From Opeltia flavorubescens (lineage: Eukaryota > Ascomycota > Lecanoromycetes > Teloschistales > Teloschistaceae), in NCBI GenBank assembly GCA_000442125.1, contig KE546967.1, positions 682,001-746,000 of the forward strand: 64,000 nt of DNA, written 5' to 3'. Shown here piece by piece: positions 43,598 through 57,025 of this stretch (within the stretch, counting starts at the first letter, position 1; the number at the start of each line of letters is the position of its first letter). The notes beneath the pieces were generated by a model, which ran no database searches, was not told the DNA's origin, and saw only the letters and a list, made by a program, of their open reading frames with translations. A program made the position numbers and the translations under genes.

Positions 43598-45506
43598 TGT
43601 GAAGTTGGACTACTTTCTCGAATGATATGAAAATCAAGTTTCATAGAATGCAATGGAGGATGCTTCCAAAATGGATCGAAGTCGGCATAGATCAGACAAT
43701 TACAAGCAGAGCACGTAGGGCTACGCCGAAGGGTTCTGTGTTTGAGGTGAAGACGGCAAGTGACTTCGAATCTGCCGTGAAATGCGAGGAATGCAAGTTG
43801 GACATATTGCTAGTGAGAGGGTGATGCAATGAGTGCTCATTCTCGTTTCGGGTACTCCATGTGCAGTATGGTCCCTGATAGCTTTCCAAGCTTTCCGTTG
43901 GATACATGGACGTTGGCGAGCTCCAGCTCAATGACATGGTGGTAGAAGGTCGAATCGTCATGGACAGTCTGATCGGCCTCGAAAAGGAGCATCGCCGATC
44001 AAGATAGTTGAAGTGAACCAATTGACCGTCTCGCTGCCGGGTCGGACCAGGAGTGGAGCCGCATTGACCGCTTGCAATGGGCCAAAGAAGGTCTTCCCGG
44101 CGATGCAGTGGTAGTATCCGGCGGCATGCAGGCGTTTTTGACACGACGCCGGGTCGAGGAAGCCATTGACTCTGAAGATGACTTTGATATAAGGTTGCCA
44201 AAACTAGAGACGGCATTGGTCGCTTAGCTAAAGATCGTCGACGCTACAGCACCTAAAGAAAGCCGATAATCCAGCTTGGGATGGTGGGATCGACTTCGAT
44301 TTGGCTACTGCAAATTATCTTAGCACTTACGAACAGCATAGACTGAACTAACAACCTCCACCGAGCTTCTCCGACGAGAGTGGAATTTATCCGCTCCAGG
44401 ACCATTCGTTGTGAATCGTTACCTCGATTTCGTGGTCGAAGGGAAGACTTTCCTCGATGGCATACTGCTGTTTTGTAAGCGACATGAACACTACACCACC
44501 CTCCCCGCTCTTGTGTAGCCATCCATCTGCAGACGCCTCAATTCAGTAATCATGTTTCAACGGCCTAGACACCTTCAGTCTGCCCCTCCTCCCTTCTAGC
44601 GTCATGTCACCTCGACCGATCGTCCCACTTGTTTAGTGCTTCCTGGTATGTAATTTCCGCCCGCGGCCAGATACCCGAAAGGCAGGAAGCCAATCGATAG
44701 CTCCTTCCGTCGTTAATTAATGCTCCTATCTCTATTTGGTAAATGCATTGTGCTTTGGGAATATCTCACAAGTTCTCCTATGTCATTCTTGAGGAGGATT
44801 GATCCACTTGGTGCCACTGTCGTTCCAGATCTGGAGGATACCAATCCGACAACATTTGGGGCCTGCAATGACTCGAAAACAGTAAGAGGATTCTGGAACA
44901 AATTATTGGATTACCCAGCATTCCAGCACTGGCAAGCCATCATGGAGCAGATGCAGCTTACCAGGAGGCTTTCCTCGGGGTGAGTGGGGTTTTGCTTTTG
45001 ATCTGAATCCAATGACTGGTCGACTGGAGTACGGGTTGGTGATGCTACATTTAGCATGACATCACATATCACCACTCACCACTCACTACGCCCTCGACTG
45101 AGAGAATCGCTCTTTTCCCGCCAATCGGTTGGCTCTTGAGAAGTTCCACGGTCTTGGGATCTTCAATGCCGGCTGGTCTTCGCCGGAGTCGCTACTGTCG
45201 CTTAGGAATTGCATCGAGCTTCACTTAGTCCTGCAGATCCCGCTGCTTCTGGATGTCTGTGAGTAGAAGGAATGAGTTCTTCGGCAACGCATTCTTTCTC
45301 CAACCACTTCGACTGCTCTGCCCACATCTCTCTGTCTTTTCCAAGCAGTATATGTGAGTAAAGTGACCTAAAAGTTGGCGCGTCAGAAGTGTAAAGTCGC
45401 TTGAGCTAGAAAAAGCAATCCTGTTGTAGAGACGACGACGAAACTCTTCTCTACGTATTCCTAGTGTATAGTATAGTTCGTTGTATCGATTGCACTATTT
45501 GCGAAT
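43598..45506. other. Region between divergent DUF2235 and oxygenase genes, with possible minus-strand gene relics
   Basis: The interval holds both promoters. On the minus strand two coding-looking fragments stand out: YHHVIELELANVHVSNGKLG, ending at a stop near 43830, and SLTKQQYAIEESLPFDHEIE near 44450-44510. I cannot join them into a spliced gene. A 174-codon minus ORF (43692-44216) and an 87-codon plus ORF (44720-44983) show no domains. Nothing else is supported. Confidence 0.35.
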
Positions 45507-48500
45507 ATGTTACGCCGGTTTTCCTCAAAACTGACCGGGAAACGGAAGGAGGATGCTCACAGCAAGGGGATGGTGAACGGGAATACTAATGGCATGGTCA
45601 ATGGCGATCATAAGCAGAACACACTCGCGGTTAAGAAACCGGACGCGCCAGACTACTCTGTGACCCAGGGTGATGTTCAGAGCAACTTCCAGAAATTTGC
45701 CCATCTATTACATGCCTCAAATCGACCTCTGCCTACACAATCCGGCGATGGAGCTTATCTGGAGGACGGTCAACCGTCAGGCTTCATGCAAGATCTTAAG
45801 ACCTTTGGGTTCAAGGACTATAATACGATGATGCAAGTCATGAAAGGAAAGGCTACCGGAGAGTTACAAGAGTATGTATCCAGCCTACGTCTTATTTAAA
45901 TTCATCATACAGGTACAATAAGAGATTCCAATTGCGATGTATGATTATTAACACCCATATCGATTCGCTCCCATTAACAATTTTCATTCGAGATTGAAGA
46001 AGCTCCATGTCAATGTGCTAACGCTCGTCAATTTGCTAGTGACAAAACCTATGTAATGGAGCATCTGATGCAGCTTGTTGCCGGTCTCCCATCGAACTCG
46101 AAGTTGCGGGTCGATCTGACAAATTCCTTCATCGATGAGCTATGGAACAGCCTGCAGCATCCTCCCATGAGTTATCTTGGCGACAAGTACAGCTACCGTC
46201 AACCAGACGGCTCTTACAACAATATAATGTACCCGCATCTTGGTGCTGCCAATACACCTTATGCTCGTTCTGTCAACTCGAGTATTCTTTCTCCTGGTGC
46301 CATGCCCGATCCTGGCGTGGTATTTGACAGTGTCATGGCCAGACATGAGTTCAAGGAGCATCCCAACAAAGTCTCCTCCGTATTTTTCTACTGGGTTAGT
46401 GTTGCGTCGACCGCTAGAGGGTGCTGCGTCTGACTTCTCCGCAAGGCTTCTTTAATCATTCATGATCTCTTCCAGACTGATCATCGCGACTTCAGTAACT
46501 CTCAGACTTCAAGCTACCTCGACTTGTCTACTCTGTATGGCGACACCGAGGAGGATCAAATTGCTATGAGGACTTTCCAGGACGGCAAATTGAAAGCTGA
46601 CTGTTTTTCCGAGTCGAGACTACTGGGATTTCCACCCGGTTGTGGTGTATTCCTTATACTGTTGAACAGGTTTCACAATTATGTTGTTGAGCAGCTGGCT
46701 GTTATAAACGAGGGTGGCAGATTCTCGAAGCCTCGAGAAGGCCTAAGTGAGGAGATGAAAGCGAAAGCGTGGAAGAAGTACGATCACGATCTCTTCAATA
46801 CGGGCCGCCTGATTACATGCGGCCTCTACATTAACATTACATTATTCGACTATCTACGGACAATCGTCAACCTGAACAGGAGCAATACAACATGGACATT
46901 AGATCCGCGAGCAAAGATGGGTAACGGCATTAGTCACGATGGCACGGTACGTGATGATCCATTGAGTCTCCTTTGAATCTTTTCGAAAGCATCTGGATAT
47001 GTTCATGAGCTGCCTAACTTTCCATCTCAAATTTGTATGAAGTGGAATGACTGACTCTGGATTCTTTCTAGCCAAGCGGTGTTGGCAATGCGGTTTCGGC
47101 CGAATTCAATCTTGCGTATCGCTGGCATTCGTGTATCAGTGAGAAGGACGATCTCTGGACTCAAGGCCTCTACAAAGAGCTCTTTGGTAAATCAGCAGAT
47201 GAAGTATCCTTCCAGGAACTCTTGCAAGGTCTCGGCAAGTGGGAAAGCGGCCTGGACCCTGACCCACAAAAACGAGATTTTGCCAAATTACAGAGAGGAT
47301 CCGATGGCAGACTCCCCGACGAAGGATTGGCCAGAATACTGATGGAATCAGTTGAAGATGTAGCTGGTAGGTCTTCTCATCGATTCGATACATCGAAATG
47401 CTCATTTCGGGATAGGGGCATTTGGAGCCAATAACATCCCTAAATGCCTGAGAGCTATATCCATGCTTGGGCTTCAACAGGGGAGAGCTTGGAACTTGGG
47501 ATCGTTCAATGAATTCCGAAAATTCTTTGGCCTTAAGCCGCATGAGACATTCGAGGACATTAACTCCGATCCTACGGTGGCCGATCAGCTAAGGCATCTA
47601 TATGAACATCCCGACTTGTGAGTATCACCTGCAATGACGGCGCACATTGGAGACATGGTGTTGATGGCTATAGTGTCGAGATATACACCGGTCTCGTCTC
47701 GGAAGAAGCTAAAGTCCCGATGGTCCCTGGCGTTGGAATCGCACCAACGTTCACGATTTCGAGGGCTGTTTTGTCAGATGCTGTAGCCCTTGTTCGAGGT
47801 GACCGATTTTATACCATCGACTATAACACGAAGAGTTTGACGAATTGGGGTTACAGCGAGGTTCAGTATAATTTGAACATCGAACAAGGCTGGTAAGATC
47901 AAAGGGAACTGATCTCCAGCCAAGCCATGTTGCTGAACGATCCTTGCAGTATGATCTCGAAACTCATTCTACGGACATTGCCCAACTGGTTCAAGCCCGA
48001 CTCTATTTATGCACATTATCCCATGACAATTCCTTCGGAGAATAGAAAAATCATGCGGAATCTCAAACGAGAGGACGACTACTCGTGGGACCGACCAGCA
48101 TACATTCCTCCACGCGTCAACCTAACCTCGTACGTCGGTGCCAAATACCTGCTAGAGCGCGGACAAGAGTATAATGTTCCTTGGGGTGAAGCAACCGGAT
48201 GGCTATTTGGTAAAGGGGGTCTTGACTTCATGCAAAGTGGAGACAGTACATTCCATGCGCAGCAGAAGCAGACGATGAGCAAGGCGCTGTATAAGGATGA
48301 CTGGCATCAGCATATCAAAGACTTCTATGAGCAGATCACGCTCCAATTGCTGCACCAGAAATCATTCAAACTTGGTGGGATGAACATGGTTGATATCACT
48401 NGAGAGTAAGTCCCTACAAAATATCAACGGCTGCGGTTGCTAACCTTGCTCATAGTGTTGGCAACCTTGCCCAAATCCACTTCGCGTCCAATGTCTTCTC

Positions 48501-49565
48501 ATTACCGCTGAAGACCGAAGAATCTCCACACGGCGTCTACTCCGAGGAAGAACTATACAAGGTGCTCGCTGTCATTTTCATCTGCATAAATTTTGACCAG
48601 GAGCCGGCGAACACGTTTCCCCTTCGCCATGCTACGAGAGCGGTCGCCCAACAGCTCGGAAAACTTGTCGAAGCCAATGTCCGTTCCATCAGCATGACCG
48701 GTATGATCGCCGGCATAGTGGACAAACTCCGTGAGAACCATAATCCTCTATCCGACTACGGTGTTCACATGGTCCGTCGTTTGCTAGACAGTGGCTTGGA
48801 TGTCGGCGAGATCACGTGGTCTCAGATCTTACCCACGGCTGGGGCAATGGTCGCGAACCAGGGACAAGTGGTACAGCTTCTGTTCCCTACAGTATCAATC
48901 CCCTTAGACGAAGACCTAAGCTAACGTACCCTGTCATCCTAAATAGTTCAGCCAGCTCCTCGATTACTACCTCTCCGACGCCGGCAAACAGCACCTCCCA
49001 TCCATCAACAAATATGCCAAACTCAATACGCCTGAAGCCGAAGATAAGCTCCTCCACTACGCCATGGAAGGCGTCCGCCTCAATGGTACCTTTGGCACCC
49101 ACCGCGAAGCCAAAATCCACGACACCATTAACGATGGCGGCAAACAAGTCCGCGTCAAACCCGGCGACAAGATCTTCTGCAGCTTCGTCCAAGCGAACCG
49201 CGACCCCGACATCTTCCCTGATCCGGACACCGTCCGTCTCGACCGCCCACTAGACTCCTATATCCACTACGGCGCCGGGCCGCACGCTTGTCTAGGTCGT
49301 GATGCAAGCCGTGTGGCGTTGACGGCGATGCTGAAGGTTGTGGGTGGGTTGGAGAACCTCAGAAGGGCGCCGGGGCCGCAGGGGGTGATGAAGAAGATTC
49401 CGAGGCCTGGAGGGTTTTTCACCTATATGAGGAGTGATTGGGGAGGGTATTGGCCGTTTCCTACCAGTGAGTCCTGTCTCTTCTTTCGATGGTGTATTTC
49501 AGACTAATGGGTGAATAGCGATGAAAGTATGCTGGGATGGAGATTTGCCTGCTTTGAAGAAGTGA
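45507..49565 (+). CDS. Psi-factor-producing oxygenase / linoleate diol synthase homologue (heme dioxygenase fused to P450)
   Basis: Ppo enzymes oxidise unsaturated fatty acids to hydroperoxides and rearrange them to diols, oxylipins that steer sporulation. About ten exons run from the ATG at 45507 to the stop at 49563-49565. The N-terminal peroxidase-like domain has the distal His in ASLIIHDLFQTDHRDF (recovered by splicing FFYW/ASLI), TSSYLDLSTLYG, FPPGCGVFLILLNRFHNYV, and the catalytic Tyr and proximal His in EFNLAYRWHSC. The C-terminal P450 domain has the I-helix segment AGAMVANQGQ and the heme-thiolate Cys in GAGPHACLGRDASR. So both halves look active, unlike PpoC-type enzymes that lack the Cys. 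Base 48401 is N inside the codon after DIT; Arg is expected. Whether it is a 5,8- or 7,8-diol synthase cannot be told here. Confidence 0.92.
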
Positions 49566-49864
49566 AAAAGTGGATGAGAAGACGATGACTGTGTGAGTTG
49601 GGAAAAAACAGCGTTCGTGGTTGGAGAGAAATCAGATTGAATCTATACAGTGTATTTTCAGATAGTTGGTCATAATACCCTGTATTCATTCCTTTGGAGG
49701 ACGGGAACCCTTAATTGGTAGTCAAAAAGGCAAAGACCTTCACTCGTTACGACGACTTCAGTTCCGATGTTCATCAGTGATCAAATTGTGACTTCTGCCC
49801 GTCGATCTACATAGTCTTAAGATTCCTACCAAGCGAAACACGGTCATATTTACATCCATTCCAT

Positions 49865-51280
49865 TCAATCATCATCTTCCCCCTCTCCATCCCCCCAAAC
49901 CCTTCCATTCAACATCCCGTCTCCCCTTCTCCCTCGCCCTCCGGCCCTTCCCCTCCCCAAAACCTCCTTTCCCCACCCCCAAAGCTGATAGCACCACCCT
50001 CCACCCACGAGAACCCCGCTAACCACATTCACCACCCTAACCAACAACCACAGAAATCCCTCCCTCTCTTCCCTCACGGTCAGCAATATAGGCTCGATGT
50101 CGAATTTGAAGAAGATACCCGGGATGGTGCGCTCGGAGACGGGGTGGGACTGCGAGGTCGCGGCATATTGGTTGGTGACGATTGTATTGCGGGTGCTGTA
50201 GGCGGGGCTAAGGCTGAGAGGATCGCTGGGGTTGGGAATGTTGAGCGTGGGAGGGGGAGAGGGAGAGCGAGTGTAGATTGTAGGGACGACGGAGAGGTAA
50301 TATTGGTATTTGTAGAAGTGGTCGGGTGTGGTTGCGTAGGTGCGATCAAGGGGGTTGAGGAGGGAGGGATAGAGGGGTCCAAAGGAGAGCTCGTTGATGA
50401 TGTGGGAGAAGTTGAACGCTGTTTTTCTGAGTTATTCCTACGGAAAGGAAAAATCGAAGGAATGGCAATGCGCAAACTTACTACCATGATCGAGGTGCTC
50501 CCCAAGTTCCGCATACCCGTGTCCCCTGGCTGTGATGTGGAAATCCCCCTGTACCTTATTCCCTTCCAAACTCCCGTATATCCTACAGCTATGGCCCGCG
50601 CCCGGTCCTCGACCCATCCATTTTGGCGTCTTCTTGAATTTCTTCTTCTTCTTTCCGCCCACCTCGCCCAGAACGTGCCCCACGTGAGTATCCTCCTCTT
50701 CCTCCTTTACGTATTTCGCTTCCGCCAGCCTATGTGCGCCACTGGCGTCCACCCAATGCGCCCAGCTGGTAGGGTCCTTTGTCAGCATTTCGCCAGCTAG
50801 GATGCGATCGCCCGAAGCATCTTGGACGTTGATGTGGAGGTCATGACAGTGCATGGGCACGACGATGTCGAGGTTGATTTGCATTTGGTGGGAGACGCCT
50901 TTCTCGACGGAGAAGAGCTGAGTCTCATGGCCTCGGTACCAGCGAAGGAGTTCGGTTATGGAGAGGAAGATGGAGACGAATATAAGGGCAATGGTAGTGT
51001 AGCCTCCGGTAGAGGTGCGACGGGTGTAGGTCGGCTTGGTTTTCGCTGCATTCAATGTAGTGTTAGTAGTGGATCTGAACGAGCAAGGCTAGTATTCTCC
51101 TTGAATATCCTGTTTCCTAGGAACACGGAAAGCAACATCGTCCGAACGATCCCAATCATACGGAGAGATCGTCAACAGCAACTTACGGAAAGCATCGAAC
51201 GTCCGGATGTTTTCTTGGAAGCCGCCTTTCTTCTCCCCAAAAGCGCTCTCATCCAGGCCATGGTCCACGAAGCCGTTCAT
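49865..51280 (-). CDS. ERV41: Erv41/ERGIC2-type COPII vesicle protein
   Basis: Erv41 pairs with Erv46 to cycle between ER and Golgi and retrieve ER proteins. Three exons: the first from the ATG at 51280 (LDESAFGEKKGG to RTFDAF), joined as DAFP/KTKPTYTRRTST; the second through GHSCRIYGSLEGNKVQGDFH and ITARGHGYAELGEHLDHG; the third FNFSHIINELSFGPLYPSLL, ending at 49865. One membrane segment lies near the N-terminus (TTIALIFVSIFLSITELL) and one near the C-terminus (LLVRVVNVVSGVLVGGGW), with a large lumenal domain between, as expected. FSVEKGVSHQMQINLDIVV and DTHVGHVLGEV are family hallmarks. The C-terminal tail is Gly/Arg-rich and acidic (GEGEDDD). It is convergent with the oxygenase gene. Confidence 0.93.
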
Positions 51281-52281
51281 ACTTCGCTATTGTCATCGAA
51301 CCATTCTCGTCGAAGTATGCAAAGCAAGGATATCTCAGTATTTCGAGGAACAGCTTGGCCAACTGTCATAAAGTCTTAATCTGTTATCTGATAAGATCTT
51401 CCCTAGTCTTGGACCTCAGGGGTTCAGGGGTACACCAATCCTTGGCCTCTACAACCACTGTGCATGATTGGATATGAAAGCGATAACGAGGCTTCCTCAC
51501 AGCGTTTCGGAGTCACATAAGGATGCGGCGCAATAACCGATGTCACTAATAGTACAACAAAGGCTTCACACTCTTCAACATGAAATTTCCATTGACCAGT
51601 ATGGATGAGACGATAGCAACATCACGAATGACCTCAATAGATGGACGGTTTGCAACTGAGATAGCCCAATGAGATTTCACCAAATCCTATTTACAAGAAA
51701 GTACCCAGCCGGTAAACCAGCTTCGACTTTGTACACGCCTTGCCGTTCCATCAATCCAAACGCACATGATGTGACGCTTCCAGGATCTCCCCAATAATCA
51801 TAGCTAAGCAACAGCAACATAGATAATGTAGGGAGTTAGATACATCGAGCCAACCAACAGCTGTTCCAGCAGCGCGCTATTGCAAGTTTCAAACTCGGTG
51901 AGGTGCACAGAGACATCGAGACAGTCCATGTTGCTGTCGATCCTTACTGTACAACAATCTCCGTTTGGCGTCCAAGTTCGCAAATCGAAGATGACTACCT
52001 CAAACGTGAGACACGAGTATCTTGTCGGGGACGAGACGAAGTCAAAGATAGTTGCAAGGTAGATGACAGCTTCGAGATGATATGAGCCGCGTCCGTCAAA
52101 CAAGCATTTCACCAGCCAAACCAGTGGCCCGGAGGTACCATCCATAGTTGAGTATCAGAATTTTTGCATCGAGAGAGAGATCCTGGCATCTATCGCACTT
52201 TATCCCCGCCAAATCCCACGAATGGTGTATAGTAATCAGACGAGAAAGTGATTCGAATGAGACAGCTGTCGGCGTCATGAA
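51281..52281. other. Intergenic region
   Basis: No supported gene. A 113-codon minus ORF (51804-52145) and an overlapping one (52096-52278) have no recognisable domain; a spliced small gene cannot be excluded. Confidence 0.4.
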
Positions 52282-53755
52282 TTAATCACACTCCGTGAGG
52301 ACATAGGTGGCTTCGCCGGACATGAGTTCAACCTATCAGATGTGTTAATGTGCGAATGGGGATTGCATGTAAAGCCAATGGTCGACTTACAGTACATCCA
52401 CTATCATTACAATCGTCAAAATTATCACCTGAGCAATACTCCCCATCCTTCAACCTGCACTTTCCACTAAGATTATCACCAATAATCTCAACGGCATAGT
52501 CCAAGGGCGAGTATGACTTTGGGTTATTCTGCTTGGTGGAAGAGATGGAGAGCCAAGTTTTGCCATTCATATCTTGACCAACTCCGAAGTATGTAGGGGC
52601 CCAATTGCCTTTGCCGGACCCATCGGTGTTCCATTGGCAGGCTTCATGAACCGGTACTCCACGATTATTCACGTAATATTGAGCAGTTGTTGGGTCGCCG
52701 TTGTGCTTGAAATACGTGCTCGAGTCGGGACACGTTAGAGGGTTTTCCGAATCTGGCTGAGTATCCAAGGGAACGGTTTCGTCCTCGGTTCCGGGGTAGT
52801 CTGTACGGCAGATTGCGGCATTCGTTTTCAGTTTATTCTGCACTTTGGTCGCGCCAGTGCCCTTGACGCAAAGGGTTTTGGATAGTTGAGAATTGGTCAA
52901 TTCGAGCTTGCCGTTCGAGTTGCATCGAAGGCCTCCGACAGATTGGCCAGTTGAACCTTGTTCCAAGGGCCACTGTGACTTTTGGTAACCTGGGGGACAG
53001 GCATACGAACACATGGCATCAGCGGAACAATTCTGGCCGCCAGCAATACCAGTTGCAATATCAACCACACGTCCTCCTTGGATCGTAGGATATTGAATTC
53101 CAGACCATCCTCCAAGCTCCATCCATGGAATCTCAATTGGGCCATACTGGGAAGGAAATTCTGAACAGTCGATCTCGCCACTAGGAAACTCCCTATCCAA
53201 TCCAGTCCCACTGAATAGATCGTTTGGTGAATCAGAAGAAGCTGAGCTGTAAGAGCTTGAGCCGGAACTTGAAGCCTGACTCGGGGCAGGTAATTGAATT
53301 GAGGCAAAAGGAGCCGAGTTTGGAGACGACGGAACAGCTTCGGTGGTCTCGCCCGAGTTCTTCTGGTAAGCTTCTAATCCGGACCCGGACAATGGTGTGA
53401 TTGATACAACCGCAGAACTGGACACCTTCGCAATCACAGGGTGGACTGCTGGAGAAGCGCTTTCCTTCGGAGGAGCAATAGAGGCCGGTGTGTTTCCGCA
53501 TGGCGGCGCATCGTTGCTACCATCGGCCCACCTCAATGTTCCGTTCTGAAAGCCCTCGCACACCTCATCCTGTTGTATGAGATTCCCGTGAAGCTTGTAA
53601 GCAATCACAGTTGGACCAGGTACTGTGATGACCTTAACATCGGGCGATCGTTTGACCTTCTCGATGTGATGATGGCGATGATGGTGATAAGATGGAGATG
53701 CTGTTGCCAAAGTTCCAACAGCCGCGAGCGTCGTAATGAGATCGGAATATCTCAT
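52282..53755 (-). CDS. SUN-family cell-wall protein (Sim1/Sun4/Uth1/Nca3 type, secreted beta-glucosidase-like)
   Basis: SUN-family proteins are secreted, cell-wall-associated, and act on beta-1,3-glucan during cell separation and wall maintenance. Two exons: 53755 to about 52391, then about 52336 to 52282, joining DDCNDSGCT/VELMSGEATYVLTECD. The N-terminus MRYSDLITTLAAVGTLATAS is a signal peptide, followed by a His-rich stretch and a possible KR processing site (VKRSPDV). A Ser/Pro-rich linker spans roughly residues 75-190. The conserved C-terminal domain carries CSYACPPGYQKSQWP, STGQSVGGLRCNSNGKLELT, HEACQWNTDGSGKGNWAP and GKCRLKDGEYC with many Cys, and is of normal length. Glycosylation is likely on the linker. 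Nearby secretory-pathway genes are probably coincidental. Confidence 0.93.
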
Positions 53756-55378
53756 TGTCTCAAGGAGCGCGTTCAGGAGCGTGAGAGGGTGGCACAGCGT
53801 CTGTCGAAGACAACTGCGAGTGATGGTGTGACCAGTGATAAGTTATAGGTGAGGTGATAGGACTTGTTGTTACAGTCTGATAACCTACTCAAAACACCAA
53901 GAGTCAATCCCGTCTTAACGATGGATTCTCATACAGGCTAGCTGATGCTGTGTGAAAAAGAAGACGGGTCCGGCAGAACTTGCTGCGTTGTATGGTCAAG
54001 TCTAGGATGATACTCACATCAAATATATCTTAGGATGGTGCAGTTTATTGGATAAGGGTAGAGAAGGAATGAGGAGGTCTTTGGATAGTCAATACAAAAG
54101 AATGTGATGAAGGGCTTGAAGCGCGTCTTCTTAAAAATTGTTAGATGATCAGTTTTTTTGAGACTGATGGAGAATGATAGAGAAGGTATGCAATGAATGT
54201 GAGTTACGGATGGAGGTGAAAAAGGTAAAGATGAAAACGGAGCTGACTCCGACCTACGAGCTATTTCTAGACTAAGCATGGCAAATCAATAACATTATCA
54301 ATTTAGCATGCAGCCACGTTCAAGGCCATGGCGCCTGCCATCTTAGTATCCTAGATTGGACCACCTGTGGAAGGAGTATTCCTCCTTCCCAAGCAGCTGC
54401 AACTGGCAGCAGACAACGTGTAAAGATCGTTCTCACCCTTTACCACCATCTCAGGACCCATCTCCACACTACACGAGAGCACAAACCATGTATGACTTCT
54501 TGTCGTCACGCATGTTCGCCAGCGATAACGAGATTCCTAGAAAGCTGGCGTTCCGGAATCCCAAAATGGACTATTCCACTTCCATTTAGGGATTAGATCT
54601 TCCGCTGCTTGCCGAAGCTAAAATGATTACCGCCAATCACGTTTTCGGTGTACCTGAGCTTTTACCTAACAGCCATTGACTAGCGGCATTTGATCCCGCC
54701 GATTAACAAAACACCGTAGTTGGTAATGCAACGGATCTATCAGCGAATAAATGGTATTTTCCATAAAATGTTCACTCGTTGCGGGTCTGGAAGAAAGAAC
54801 CACCTTCTGGAATCTTATGAAGGTCCGGTCTCTCGTATTGATCTGGGTGAATGAACCCATTACATCTGTAATCAGCGAACATCAGTGAGCGACAAACAGA
54901 CTAAGTAATCTTGGAAGCAAGCACCCAGGTCTTCTGGTAATGGATTCTATGCCATTAACAGGCCATTCTCTCCCTGAGTATTTCCATGGTGCCCCGAAAG
55001 CCCTTTCTGGCATGCAGGCCATCAAAAGAAGCTGGCCTGCCATGGCTTACTCAGGCCGTTAGATCTCTACGATGGACCGCAACTGTAAAGCCCATGACTC
55101 CGTCGAATGCATCAATCCCCGTTGCAATCAATAACCGAATTATAGGACCAGGCGATGTTGGTTTTTAGGGATAGAGTCCGCACCTGGTCAACCCAGGGTT
55201 CTGTAAATGATCAGATTGCTACATGTCAGTGATTGAGCCATCTGCTTCTATGTTTCTGAAAATCGTATCCCTACCTGACCGTCAAGGAGCAAGCCGTTCG
55301 AATGCGATTCATATCCACATTTACGAGCCGTACAAGTTCTGAATTAGTTCCTCGCGGCAAAGGCATTTTTGAGTTTGG
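53756..55378. other. Intergenic region, 1.6 kb
   Basis: Contains the SUN-gene promoter. Small ORFs near 54019-54279 and 54356-54589 have no recognisable features. Confidence 0.45.
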
Positions 55379-56395
55379 TCACCTCTTCTCAAAAGAGGTA
55401 CGTTCGACAACGAGGACAATCACTAAGCTGGCTATGATCAAGATAGCGGCGATGACGGTGACGAGGAAGATGCTCCCTCTGCTTGCTGGAAATTTACCGC
55501 GTATGATCCAGTACTAATTAAGAGATCGATTAGCCGGGAGATCGTGTTCAGTGGCTCCAGAATGTGCCAATGAAACGGTACGTTACGATAGGATCGTATG
55601 TAGGGTGACTGATGATGAAGCACCCGATATGTGAAAGACGTGATCGAACTCACCTGACTCTCGAAATATCTTCTGCCGCCAACCAAGAGCACAACTATAG
55701 CAATTCCAAGAAAGGTGGCCCCCAACGGCTTTCCCACGCTTCTCAGATGATTGCCAGTATCCTGGCCCGGCTCGACAGGTGTGAGTCCTTCTCTTTCCGA
55801 GATGGTGGTGTTGAGCCTGAACAGCTGAGTGATCGCTATACCAATGGAAGCGAACGCCAAAGAGGTGCGAAGCCAGGCGAGGAATGTGCGCTCTGCTCAC
55901 AACTTAGATGTAGACCGGCTGAGCAGGGTCTTGCACGGTACCAAGTGCCAGGTGATCTCGAGCCACGCTCCCCTTATTGTCCAATTCCACGCTGCCATAT
56001 TTGTCCACAAAGTCTCTCCACCATCCTCCGTCGTCCTTCTCTTCTCCCTCCGCCCCAGACTGCCCATTATTCTTCTTTGGCAGCGGTCTGGGTTCAGCGT
56101 TGTTCGCTGGGATATGAGTGTTGTGAATTGCCTCCGAATCTTCCGAGGTCGTGGCGTAGTTTCTCCTCCCCCCGCTACGTTCATGGCTCACGATGGGTGT
56201 GATTTCGTCAGATGGACCGACGTTCTCCGGAGCTCCGTCTTGGCTGCGCAGTGAGCGAGAGGTTGGCGAACGAGACATGGACTCGTGGCCAGAAGAAAAT
56301 TGAACGCTTTTGGTTCGCTTGGGGACAGCGGGAGAGATAGTCTTGTCTTGGTCCTCGGGCGGACCGGTGGAAGATGGTTGTAGGGAGTTAGACAT
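55379..56395 (-). CDS. DUF202 membrane protein with disordered N-terminus
   Basis: Three exons, with joins [22 protein letters not shown] and [20 protein letters not shown], from the ATG at 56395 ([18 protein letters not shown]) to the stop at 55379. The first half is polar and disordered. The C-terminal DUF202 domain starts near [20 protein letters not shown], a signature of this family, and has three hydrophobic segments: [32 protein letters not shown] and [23 protein letters not shown]202 is related to the membrane part of the vacuolar transporter chaperone Vtc1, but its function in this type of protein is unknown. It is not near other vacuolar genes here. Confidence 0.88.
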
Positions 56396-57025
56396 CCTGA
56401 CTGCAGGTGGTGTTTAAGCTCTACGACTCATGCATCTTGGCAGCTTCCGATTGTCCCTGGAGTAGGCCAGATTTAGTGCTGAATAATAGATTCTAGGTTG
56501 ATGTGCTCGAATAGAACACTCGGAATTAATGATAGACGGTTCAGTAGCTGCATGAAATATCACACGATTGTGGTTGCCGATGAGGTGATTAAGCGATTCG
56601 GACAAATCTCCCACGGTACACGGGTATTTTGACTTTCCCATCCTGCGTCCAAAGGGATTAAAGGCATACTATTACCCCTCTTTGAATTTGACACTTGAGA
56701 AAAAAATGTATATGATTTAAGTTGTTCCCTTCAAAAGTGTCTTTGCATTTATGCTATTCCATTCATATCCTCATAAGGTGATTTTATCTACCTAAAGTCC
56801 TTCCTCAACCAAAACCACAATAATCCAGTTGACGGAATGTGAAATCTTGAATGCTCCCAGTAAACGGTGCCATGACCGAAAGAACTGCTACCTCCGAGGT
56901 GCATTGTAGAAGTGAAATAAGTTGTCGCCGTTCCAAAAGTTTGTGCAAGAAGCGAAGTATGAACGCAAGATGTTGTCTTTCCTCCATGAAACCGCATTCC
57001 TTTACTCGTAAAGATGACTAGTCCA
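56396..57025. other. Intergenic region
   Basis: Separates the starts and ends of two minus-strand genes. AT-rich sequence lies around 56640-56780. Small ORFs here are unsupported. Confidence 0.45.

Noticed and set aside
43692-44216. 174-codon minus-strand ORF
   Set aside because: Its composition is unlike a folded protein, and coding-looking fragments in other frames overlap it; no domain or splice support.
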